A program made the translations under genes and the position numbers. This document shows positions 1-5,916 of a DNA stretch of 8,430 bases, piece after piece; the stretch's first letter is position 1, and each line of letters opens with the position of its first letter. The stretch comes from Parachlamydiaceae bacterium. Lineage in GTDB: Bacteria; Chlamydiota; Chlamydiia; Chlamydiales; Parachlamydiaceae. A model generated the notes under the pieces. The model did no database searches, was not told where the DNA came from, and saw nothing but the letters and a program-made list of their open reading frames with translations. The stretch spans positions 1 to 8,430 of the forward strand of contig JAUXSJ010000160.1 of NCBI GenBank assembly GCA_030679615.1, read 5' to 3'.

Positions 1-1
1 T

Positions 2-2695
2 GGTCTGAAATTTGCTGATGCGCTTTTTATTTTACATGTTGGTGCAGAATCTTTACCCCAAGCTTATACTCTAACATCTTTTGGGATGCTAGGTGTTGCT
101 TGTTTCCTTTTATATGGATTTCACAGATTATCTTCTTACCATATTTACCTGACCATACTGATTATAGGTGTATTTTTTTATCTATTTGTGTTGTCTTGTC
201 GGTTTTTAGAAATTGGGATTGATTCTCAATGGTTTTGGTATTCCCTTAAATTAGTGGGATTTTTCCTATTTGCAGTATTAATGACATGCTATTGGACGTT
301 TATCGATCAATATCATCACATGCAAGATGCAAAGCGATTATATAGTTTATTTAGTTCAACCATTTTTTTAGGTGCAACGAGTACTGGTATTGTGATGTAT
401 TTGGGATTTTTAGATCTCAATCATTTAATTATTTTAATTTTATTTCTTTTTACATGCACTTTTTTCTGGGTTAGGAAGATCGCGAAAGAATTACCATTGA
501 TTGCTCATGAGGAAACAGAGCAGGGGCAACCTGTTTATGAAGAAGGTAATTCATTTAAGTTTTTGATTCGATCTATTCTTTCTTCTCCATTTACGATGTT
601 ATTGATGTCGTTTAATTTACTTATCTACTTACTTTTAGTGATTACAGAATACAACTATCTCTTTACGTTTCAAAATTATTTTGTATCTCAACACGACCAA
701 AATTTAGGTGGTGGAACAGAAGCGCAATTGACATTATTTTTAGGGCAATGGTTGGCATCAGTTAGTGCAAGCAATTTAATTTTTGGATTATTTGTTTACA
801 GTCGATTGGTGCGTCGTTGGGGAATTAGTTTTCTTCCAATGATAACTCCGGTTCTTCTTATTATTGCTTTTACCGGTTGGACATTAAGTCCAAGTTTAAT
901 TTTTCCTTTAATAGGATTTTTTGTTGTAGAAGGAACAAGTTATGTGATTGATGACAGTAACTTTAATTTATTATTGAATGCAGTGCCATCAAAGTTTAAG
1001 TATAAAATCCGAGTCATGATCGAGTCTTTCTTTGAGCCCATTGGGATGTTGTTGAGTGCAATACTGCTCTCTTTTTTTCAACAAGAAAGTAAATTATTAG
1101 GATTAATTTTAGCTGTTTGTTTACTTATCGTGGCGGCCATTTTGCGTTCTAATTACTTGAAGGCCGTTTTTTTTAATTTGTCTGATAATGCCATTCATTT
1201 TCATCGATCTATTAAAGATTGGTTTGGAAAAATGTCAATCAAGCAAAAAAAATCTGCTGAAAGTCGTCTTTTAGCTATTTTGAAATTAAATAATGAAGGT
1301 CAAATTTTTGCTTGTGAAGGATTACTAGCCTTTGATGATCCGACGATTTTAAAACAACTGCTACGCATTACTTCCACAATGGATTCATCAATTAAAATAA
1401 AATTATTGGATTTATTTGAAAAAAGCATATTTTCAGTCAATCCCTTAGTTTTAGATGCAATTCATGAATGGGCCAATCAATCTGATGACTCATTATTAAA
1501 AAGTGCGATTCGTTTTTATTTAGCAAAACAAAGCCTTTTGGATCCTGAAGCAATGATTAATGACTTAAATAGCACCAATATTCAGTTAAAAGGCGCCGCT
1601 ATTATTTCACTAAAAAAAGCGTTTGTTCATTTACCCTCTGTGACTATTTCTAAATACCAGTCTTTATCGAAACATTTTCTAAATTTATTATTAGAATCAA
1701 GTAATGAGGATGAGTTGGCAATGGGATTGCAAATTTTAGGAATAGATGGAGGTCATCAAGAAGTGGATTTACTGATTTCCTTTATCAATCATCCATCATT
1801 AACGATTGCTCGAGCTGCTTCTCAATCATTAGCTAAAATTGGTTTGCAAGACCCAGTACAACAGGCTTCTCAAGTCATTTCTCTTTTAACGCAAATCAGT
1901 GACAATGATGTACGTCTTTCATGCATCAAATCATTAGAAACCTTAAATGATGATGGTTTAGTAAAAGAATTGATTTTAAGCAGTCTTCATTTTAGGCCTA
2001 ATGAGCGTCGATTAATAGAAAATGTTGTGACGAAAATAGGATCAAAAACAGTACCGGTTCTTTTATCTATTTTACAAGACACTATTATCCATGATCGTTG
2101 CCGATTACTTGCAGGACGCATTTTAGGGAATTTAGCTCTTCCTGAACTGCGTTCAACTTTGTCTGGTATTATAAGAAAAGAAATTGAACGCGCCTATTTT
2201 TATTTTTACCATTACCATACAATTCAAGAGCTGCATCCAGATCTTGATCTGCATATACTAAAAGACATGTTAATTACAGACTATCACTCTGTTTTAGACT
2301 TTATCATTCAACTTCTAGGGGTAGCAGGAGAGGTAGAAGATGAAGAGTTGCTTTCTCGTTCATTGAGAAGCCCTAATCCTAAAGTACGCAGTCAAGTAGT
2401 TGAAACTCTAGAAAAAACATGTGAAAAATCTATTTTTCGTTTACTGCAACCTTTAGTAGAAGATATTCCACATCAAGAAAAAATTAGAGGTTATATTAAA
2501 TCAGGACAAAAGCCTATGAATTTAAAATCTCTTTTAGATAAAATTAGTCGATCTGCTTCTCAAATTGATCAAATTATTGCAGCAGCTATGAAATACCATT
2601 TGAATTTTCCTGACTGGCAAGAAGCGATTCTTCAACAAAAGTCTAGTCAAGATGAGATTTTTCACCATTTTGCTGATGAGTTATTAGAGACATGA
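2..2695 (+). CDS. ADP/ATP-translocase-fold membrane protein with C-terminal HEAT-repeat domain (5' end outside window)
   Basis: The reading frame is open to the left edge. The 28 codons before the first ATG (position 86) encode FADALFILHVGAESLPQAY, which fits the early part of nucleotide-transporter (NTT/TLC) family proteins, so the true start lies outside the window; 897 residues are visible. The first 40% (to about base 1180) is a run of hydrophobic membrane segments, with a YWTF...AKRLYSLF stretch (about 290-355) typical of this family. The remainder (about 1250-2640) is soluble, helical and Leu/Ala-rich, with repeated two-helix units such as ARAASQSLAKIG, read as HEAT or Armadillo-like repeats. 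The family exchanges nucleotides or related metabolites across the inner membrane, but this branch is divergent and its substrate is unknown; general MFS annotation is the alternative. It overlaps the next gene by four bases (ATGA), implying translational coupling. I recall C. trachomatis CT234 as the counterpart. Family is fairly sure, function is not. Confidence 0.82.
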   Translation, partial: GLKFADALFILHVGAESLPQAYTLTSFGMLGVACFLLYGFHRLSSYHIYLTILIIGVFFYLFVLSCRFLEIGIDSQWFWYSLKLVGFFLFAVLMTCYWTFIDQYHHMQDAKRLYSLFSSTIFLGATSTGIVMYLGFLDLNHLIILILFLFTCTFFWVRKIAKELPLIAHEETEQGQPVYEEGNSFKFLIRSILSSPFTMLLMSFNLLIYLLLVITEYNYLFTFQNYFVSQHDQNLGGGTEAQLTLFLGQWLASVSASNLIFGLFVYSRLVRRWGISFLPMITPVLLIIAFTGWTLSPSLIFPLIGFFVVEGTSYVIDDSNFNLLLNAVPSKFKYKIRVMIESFFEPIGMLLSAILLSFFQQESKLLGLILAVCLLIVAAILRSNYLKAVFFNLSDNAIHFHRSIKDWFGKMSIKQKKSAESRLLAILKLNNEGQIFACEGLLAFDDPTILKQLLRITSTMDSSIKIKLLDLFEKSIFSVNPLVLDAIHEWANQSDDSLLKSAIRFYLAKQSLLDPEAMINDLNSTNIQLKGAAIISLKKAFVHLPSVTISKYQSLSKHFLNLLLESSNEDELAMGLQILGIDGGHQEVDLLISFINHPSLTIARAASQSLAKIGLQDPVQQASQVISLLTQISDNDVRLSCIKSLETLNDDGLVKELILSSLHFRPNERRLIENVVTKIGSKTVPVLLSILQDTIIHDRCRLLAGRILGNLALPELRSTLSGIIRKEIERAYFYFYHYHTIQELHPDLDLHILKDMLITDYHSVLDFIIQLLGVAGEVEDEELLSRSLRSPNPKVRSQVVETLEKTCEKSIFRLLQPLVEDIPHQEKIRGYIKSGQKPMNLKSLLDKISRSASQIDQIIAAAMKYHLNFPDWQEAILQQKSSQDEIFHHFADELLET

Positions 2696-3153
2696 AACGT
2701 TTAACATTAATTGATAAAGCTTTTTTTCTGAAAAAAACCCCGCTCTTTTCATCCCTTGATTTAGATCTTTTACTCACGATTGCAGATAAATTGAGTTTAA
2801 TCGTCTTTGAAGAAAAAGAAGATATTTTTGTTTTGAATGAAGATGCTAATCGGATGTATTTTATTGTAAAAGGAGAAGTGGAGATTATTTCAAATAATCA
2901 TCCCTTATGTATGTTGCAATCAGGTGATTTTTTTGGGGAAGAATCTTTATTTAATAATAAGCCTCGAAGTTATACAGCTAAGGCAAAAAGTAAAACTCAT
3001 GTGATGACGCTTTCTAGGACTAATTTATATACAATTATTTCTGAATGTCCTTCAGTTGCAGTTGGATTTCTTCAAGTTTACGCTTCAAATATGGATTTCA
3101 GACAAAATTCTCAAACACGGTACCTCATCAACCAAAATAATTCATTAACCTAA
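2692..3153 (+). CDS. Single-domain cyclic-nucleotide-binding protein (CT235-like)
   Basis: A 153-residue protein made almost entirely of one cNMP-binding (CAP/PKA regulatory subunit) domain, about residues 15-130. The beta-roll section includes NRMYFIVKGEVEII (53-66). The phosphate-binding cassette is FGEESLFNNKPRS (81-93). Glu83 and Arg92 are nine residues apart, as in the PKA regulatory subunit where these two hold the ribose and cyclic phosphate, so ligand binding looks possible. The residue after the Arg is Ser rather than the Ala of cAMP-type or Thr of cGMP-type sites. No helix-turn-helix, kinase or membrane segment follows, so it is not a CRP-type regulator by itself. The ATG overlaps the stop of the HEAT-transporter gene, suggesting that the two proteins are made together and perhaps act together. 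The ligand is unknown. C. trachomatis CT235, annotated after the PKA regulatory subunit, is the likely counterpart. Confidence 0.88.
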   Translation: MKRLTLIDKAFFLKKTPLFSSLDLDLLLTIADKLSLIVFEEKEDIFVLNEDANRMYFIVKGEVEIISNNHPLCMLQSGDFFGEESLFNNKPRSYTAKAKSKTHVMTLSRTNLYTIISECPSVAVGFLQVYASNMDFRQNSQTRYLINQNNSLT

Positions 3154-3171
3154 ACCTTGGATGTTTATCCT

Positions 3172-4605
3172 ATGCATGCATTAGTGATTACCGCATTTAT
3201 AACGTATTTTGTTTTGCTATTGATCTTAGGGTTCATTTGTCATAAGAAGCAGACGACATCGTCTGGATATATTATGGGGAATCGTTCATTGAGTTTTTGG
3301 TTGGTAGCACTTTCTGCACATGCAAGCGATATGAGTGCGTGGCTTTTTATGGCTTTTCCTATGGTAATATTCACACTAGGACTTTCTCAAGCTTGGACTG
3401 CCTTAGGATTACTTGTTGGGATGTTTTTAAATTGGCAGTTTGTTGCTCCCAAATTACGATCTATGACTGAAACTTATCATTGCAATACTCTTTCATCATT
3501 TTTTGAAAAACGTTTTCAAGATACTTCAGGGATACTTAGGATCGTCAGTGCGTTAGTGATGGTGATTTTTTTAACTCATTACTTGTCCGCAGGCTTAATT
3601 GCTATGGGTAATCTTCTCGAGTCCATTTTTGATATGAATTACTACGTTGGTTTATCCATTGCAATTACTGTTATGGTGATTTATACGTTTTTTGGAGGTT
3701 TTAACACAGTTGCATGGATTGATCTCTTTCAAGGAATTTTTTTACTGATTGTGATCATGATCGTTCCTTTCATTGCTCTTAAAAGTATTGGACATGTGGG
3801 AGCTATATCTCAAGCAGCAGAAATTCGGCAAATTCCTTTACAACTTGCTCCTGCGGGTAATTTCGATTCTTATTTTGGGATTATATCATTAATTTTTGGA
3901 TGGGGACTGGGTTATTTTGGAATGCCACATATCATCACAAAGTTTATGGGAATAAAACATGTTTCTGACATGCATAAATCAAAATGGTTAGGAATGTCTT
4001 GGCAACTATTAGCTTTAGGAGCTTCTCTTTGTGTAGGTTTGGTGGCAATAGGTTATTTTCCTGAAGGATTAGAAAAACCAGAGTTAGTCTTTATTGAAAT
4101 GGTTAAAGATCTTTTCCATCCCTTTATTGGAGGATTTATCCTTTGTGCTGTGATTGCAGCAAATTTGTCAACCATGGATTCTCAAATTCTAGTATGTGGG
4201 TCGTTAATTGGTGAGGATTTGTTTGTTCCAATGCATAAAAATGTACCTTCAGATCGAAAAATTTTGTGGTTCTCAAAATTCAGTGTGATTTGCGTATCGC
4301 TAGTGGCGTTAATGTTTGCTTTTAATCGAAGCGCAACCATTATGGATACAGTTAAATATTCTTGGTCAGGGTTAGGAAGTGCTTTTGGACCTCTTGTATT
4401 GATGAGTTTGTATTCAAAGAGCGTAAATCGATATGGAGCATTAGCTGGAATTATTGCTGGAACTTTTGTTGTGTTTGTTTGGCCAACGATTAATCCTATG
4501 ATCACAGACTTAGCATTAGATTCAATGATTCCAGGGTTTTCATTGAGTGCATTAGCTATTTATTTGGTTTCTAAAATGACTCGAAATAAAGCTGCGTTTG
4601 TTTAA
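3172..4605 (+). CDS. putP: Sodium/solute symporter, PutP-type (probable Na+/proline symporter)
   Basis: A 477-residue polytopic inner-membrane protein of the sodium:solute symporter (SSS) family, close in length to E. coli PutP (about 500). Matching landmarks are Arg38 in GNRSLSFW, Asp53 in SAHASDMSAW (PutP Asp55, needed for Na+ coupling), YTFFGGFNTVAWID (171-184), the loop GYFGMPHIITKFM (247-259), and Ser333-Thr334 in AANLSTMDSQ, equal to the PutP Na2-site Ser340-Thr341. It should import proline with Na+; another small amino acid or carboxylate remains possible. I chose ATG 3172 because the hydrophobic first helix begins straight after it. An in-frame TTG at 3157 would add five residues. Neither start has a strong Shine-Dalgarno site. 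The gene lies 18 bases after the cNMP-binding gene with no terminator between, so it is probably read through from it. This gene is not part of the C. trachomatis order here. Confidence 0.88.
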   Translation: MHALVITAFITYFVLLLILGFICHKKQTTSSGYIMGNRSLSFWLVALSAHASDMSAWLFMAFPMVIFTLGLSQAWTALGLLVGMFLNWQFVAPKLRSMTETYHCNTLSSFFEKRFQDTSGILRIVSALVMVIFLTHYLSAGLIAMGNLLESIFDMNYYVGLSIAITVMVIYTFFGGFNTVAWIDLFQGIFLLIVIMIVPFIALKSIGHVGAISQAAEIRQIPLQLAPAGNFDSYFGIISLIFGWGLGYFGMPHIITKFMGIKHVSDMHKSKWLGMSWQLLALGASLCVGLVAIGYFPEGLEKPELVFIEMVKDLFHPFIGGFILCAVIAANLSTMDSQILVCGSLIGEDLFVPMHKNVPSDRKILWFSKFSVICVSLVALMFAFNRSATIMDTVKYSWSGLGSAFGPLVLMSLYSKSVNRYGALAGIIAGTFVVFVWPTINPMITDLALDSMIPGFSLSALAIYLVSKMTRNKAAFV

Positions 4606-4758
4606 CTAATGACGCAAAGAATTACAGGATTGATAGGCATACGCGAAATGGTGTTAGGTTAAAATAAATGTAGCGCATAGACAAAAAATGCCTCAATGTC
4701 GCTTCAGATTAAATCCTGTCTAACCTTAGCTCCAGCGCTTCGACAAGTCGAAGCTTAG

Positions 4759-4788
4759 AAAAGCGATGACGAGTCATCGCACTCCAAA
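4759..4788 (-). repeat. Hairpin module, left copy
   Basis: Read on the minus strand this is TTTGGAGTGCGA, then an 8-bp self-complementary stem (GCGATGAC/GTCATCGC with a TC centre), then TTTTC. It repeats in the opposite orientation at 4825-4853, and a close relative forms the core of the fab operon terminator at 5438-5473. See the findings for the paired stem changes. Confidence 0.75.
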
Positions 4789-4824
4789 GTTTATTCATTT
4801 TGATAAATCTGGATTTAGGCCGTA

Positions 4825-4853
4825 TGTGGAGTGCGATGACTCGTCATCGCTTT
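4825..4853 (+). repeat. Hairpin module, right copy
   Basis: Plus-strand copy of the module at 4759-4788: TGTGGAGTGCGA leading into the stem GCGATGAC/GTCATCGC, followed by TTTCC. The T-run is short, so as a terminator it would be weak alone, but it lies inside the longer inverted repeat. Confidence 0.75.
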
Positions 4854-5004
4854 CCTAGCTTCGACTTGTCGAAGCGTTGGAGCTGGGGTTAAACAGGGTT
4901 TTATCTGAGGTGAACATTGAGGCTTGCAAGTTTCGTAAATGTTCAGTCTCGATTTAAAATGACTGCTCGTTGTGACCTGAAAGATGTAAGCTTAGCATAA
5001 ATAT

Positions 5005-5214
5005 TTAGCTCTTCTTTAAAAAACAAGTTTTCAAAACTATGGTATTTCTACCTTTGCCGCATTCTACTTCTTCTTCATTGTCGGTCAGTCGAATATCTTT
5101 ATATAAAGTGCCTCTTTTGATTGTCATAGAAGCTCCTTTTACCTTCAAATCTTTAATGACAACCACACTGTCTCCATTGTTGAGGTCATTACCATTGCTA
5201 TCTTTAACACTCAT
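5005..5214 (-). CDS. Small PhnA/YjdM C-terminal-domain protein
   Basis: A 69-residue protein that matches the C-terminal domain of PhnA/YjdM: VKDSNGNDLNNGDSVVVIKD (residues 3-22), LKVKGAS (23-29), then IRLTD and a final hydrophobic strand ending in KK. Full-length YjdM carries an N-terminal zinc ribbon; that part is absent, and the only cysteines are Cys52 and Cys64. Despite the name, YjdM is not a phosphonate-cleaving enzyme and the role of this domain is unclear. The start chosen is the ATG at 5214, with GAGG (5223-5226) eight bases upstream. The frame extends to a TTG at 5268, but that TTG belongs to the likely promoter -35 box. It is a single-gene unit, convergent with the symporter gene and tandem to the fab operon. 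Domain identity is good; function is unknown. Confidence 0.78.
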   Translation of the reverse strand: MSVKDSNGNDLNNGDSVVVIKDLKVKGASMTIKRGTLYKDIRLTDNEEEVECGKGRNTIVLKTCFLKKS

Positions 5215-5240
5215 GCTTTTTTCCTCAGTTAAGATCGAGA

Positions 5241-5268
5241 ATTTTATTTTATGATCGACTATAGTCAA
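5241..5268 (-). promoter_or_regulatory. Predicted sigma-70-type promoter of the PhnA-like gene
   Basis: On the minus strand, TTGACT (5263-5268) is followed after 16 bases by TAAAAT (5241-5246). Transcription would begin near 5233, leaving a leader of about 20 bases that holds the GAGG ribosome site. The 10-bp perfect palindrome GACTATAGTC (5257-5266) overlaps the -35 box and could be an operator. Called by eye only. Confidence 0.55.
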
Positions 5269-5437
5269 TTAAATTACATTTGATAATTTTTGACCGCGTC
5301 AAAGCCTCGAGATTGAATAAATTTTTTCAACTGTGATTTAATCGACTATAATGCTAACTTGATCGACCATGTTATTGATTCAATAAATTGAATAGATCGA
5401 GCTACAAATGACACCGCATCATTTCAATATTCTTTCT
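5269..5437. other. AT-rich spacer with several short palindromes
   Basis: Non-coding spacer between the PhnA-like promoter and the fab operon terminator. It holds TTTGAC-CGC-GTCAAA (5289-5303) and ATTCAA-TAAA-TTGAAT (5378-5393). The sequence ATCGACTATA occurs at 5341-5350 and again inside the promoter at 5254-5263. ATCGAC or ATCGAG occurs five times between 5234 and 5401. No open reading frame or RNA gene is recognisable. Confidence 0.6.
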
Positions 5438-5465
5438 AAAAAAAAAGCGAAGGCAGGGCCTTCGC
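5438..5465 (-). terminator. Rho-independent terminator of the fab operon
   Basis: On the minus strand, GCGAAGGC (5458-5465) pairs perfectly with GCCTTCGC (5447-5454) around a three-base CCT loop and is followed by nine T residues (5438-5446). It lies about 100 bases past the acpP stop and is the only strong intrinsic terminator in the window. The upstream flank TTTGGAGT is shared with the inner palindromes of the inverted repeat at 4691-4922. Confidence 0.9.
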
Positions 5466-5523
5466 ACTCCAAAAAATATTCTAAAACATTTTTAGATGTA
5501 TAAATAATTTAAAATATCGTCCT

Positions 5524-5538
5524 ATCGCTAAAAGCGAT
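5524..5538. repeat. Small hairpin downstream of acpP
   Basis: ATCGCT-AAA-AGCGAT forms a 6-bp stem with a three-base loop, 27 bases past the acpP stop codon. There is no T-run on either side, so it is not a terminator by itself. Next to it, CCTGCCT (5539-5545) is complementary to AGGCAGG (5451-5457) in the terminator stem, so the whole acpP 3' end could fold in more than one way. Confidence 0.5.
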
Positions 5539-5564
5539 CCTGCCTATCTTGTTATTTATCTTGT

Positions 5565-5828
5565 CTATTCAGCTTGTCTTTTCTCAAGATAAGTAATGAC
5601 ATCCCGAATGGTCTTTAAATTTGCAGAATCTTCAGGAGAAATTTCGCAACCAAAGCTTTCTTCTAATGTCATGATGAGTTCTGTTAAATCTAAAGAATCT
5701 GCATTTAAATCTTCAACAAATGAGCTTTCAGGCTTAACTTCATTACGATCAACACCAAGTTGCTCAACAACAATATCAATAACTTCTTGTTCAATAGACA
5801 AGGGATTTCCTTCTCGTTCCTTGGACAT
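5565..5828 (-). CDS. acpP: Acyl carrier protein
   Basis: The 87-residue acidic carrier of type II fatty acid synthesis. Its four-helix core carries the signature DLNADSLDLTELIM (40-53). Ser45 in the DSL motif is the attachment site for 4'-phosphopantetheine, added by AcpS, and holds growing acyl chains as thioesters for FabD, FabH and FabG encoded next to it. The core resembles chlamydial AcpP closely. The usual length is about 77-80; here about nine extra residues (MSKEREGNP) precede the normal LSIEQEVI beginning. The ATG at 5828 is supported by AAGGA (5834-5838) five bases upstream, so the extension appears real; a TTG at Leu10 would give the usual length but lacks that spacing. It has its own promoter (5886-5913) and is followed by a strong terminator. 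Confidence 0.97.
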   Translation of the reverse strand: MSKEREGNPLSIEQEVIDIVVEQLGVDRNEVKPESSFVEDLNADSLDLTELIMTLEESFGCEISPEDSANLKTIRDVITYLEKRQAE

Positions 5829-5885
5829 GGGGTTCCTTATGGTTTTAAACTATTTTAATTTATTGGTTCTGCTCTATTTTCTTAA

Positions 5886-5913
5886 ATTTTATGAATTAAA
5901 ATCAAGTGGTCAA
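5886..5913 (-). promoter_or_regulatory. Predicted promoter of acpP
   Basis: On the minus strand, TTGACC (5908-5913) and TAAAAT (5886-5891) are separated by 16 bases, starting right after the fabG stop codon. Transcription would begin near 5878, giving a leader of about 50 bases before the acpP ATG. The boxes and spacing nearly equal those of the PhnA-like promoter (TTGACT-16-TAAAAT). An internal promoter fits the high demand for AcpP relative to the Fab enzymes. Called by eye only. Confidence 0.6.
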
Positions 5914-5916
5914 AAT

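Larger units (their letters stand above)
4691..4922. repeat. Long imperfect inverted repeat with nested palindromes
   Basis: Two 96-nt arms, 4691-4786 and 4827-4922, are reverse complements with scattered mismatches and one or two single-base gaps, around a 40-nt centre. The outer third has drifted (CCTCAATGTCGC against CCTCAATGTTCA read on the opposite strand), whereas the inner two thirds are nearly identical. Each arm also contains two short palindromes of its own: GCTTCGAC/GTCGAAGC (4737-4754 and 4858-4875) and GCGATGAC/GTCATCGC (4763-4780 and 4833-4850). Transcribed from either strand, it can fold as one long hairpin or as a row of small ones. It may act as a bidirectional terminator or mRNA 3' protector between convergent genes, or be a dispersed MITE-like element; no target-site duplication is evident. 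Confidence 0.9.
4606..5004. other. 399-bp intergenic region between convergent genes, mostly inverted repeat
   Basis: No open reading frame worth reporting on either strand. The stretch separates the end of the symporter gene (plus strand) from the end of the PhnA-like gene (minus strand). Its centre, 4691-4922, is a long imperfect inverted repeat. The outer parts (4606-4690 and 4923-5004) show no promoter, tRNA or other recognisable element. There is no classic hairpin plus T-run behind the symporter gene, so the inverted repeat is the only candidate transcription stop for either gene. Confidence 0.8.

Noticed and set aside
3157..3171. TTG at 3157 as the symporter start
   Set aside because: An ATG five codons later begins right at the first membrane helix; the TTG has no ribosome site. 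It cannot be excluded fully.
4182..4505. 107-residue minus-strand open frame inside the symporter gene
   Set aside because: It lies antisense to a well-supported membrane protein and its translation resembles no family I know.
4691..4922. Insertion sequence or transposon
   Set aside because: There is no transposase frame and no clear target-site duplication at the ends, so it is reported only as an inverted repeat, possibly MITE-like.
5039..5254. 71-residue plus-strand open frame over the PhnA-like gene
   Set aside because: The opposite strand encodes a recognisable domain with a ribosome site; this frame has neither.
4606..5564. CRISPR array, tRNA or structured RNA gene in the gene-poor centre
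   Set aside because: Repeats are palindromic pairs rather than regularly spaced direct repeats, and no tRNA arms or known RNA motifs are visible.
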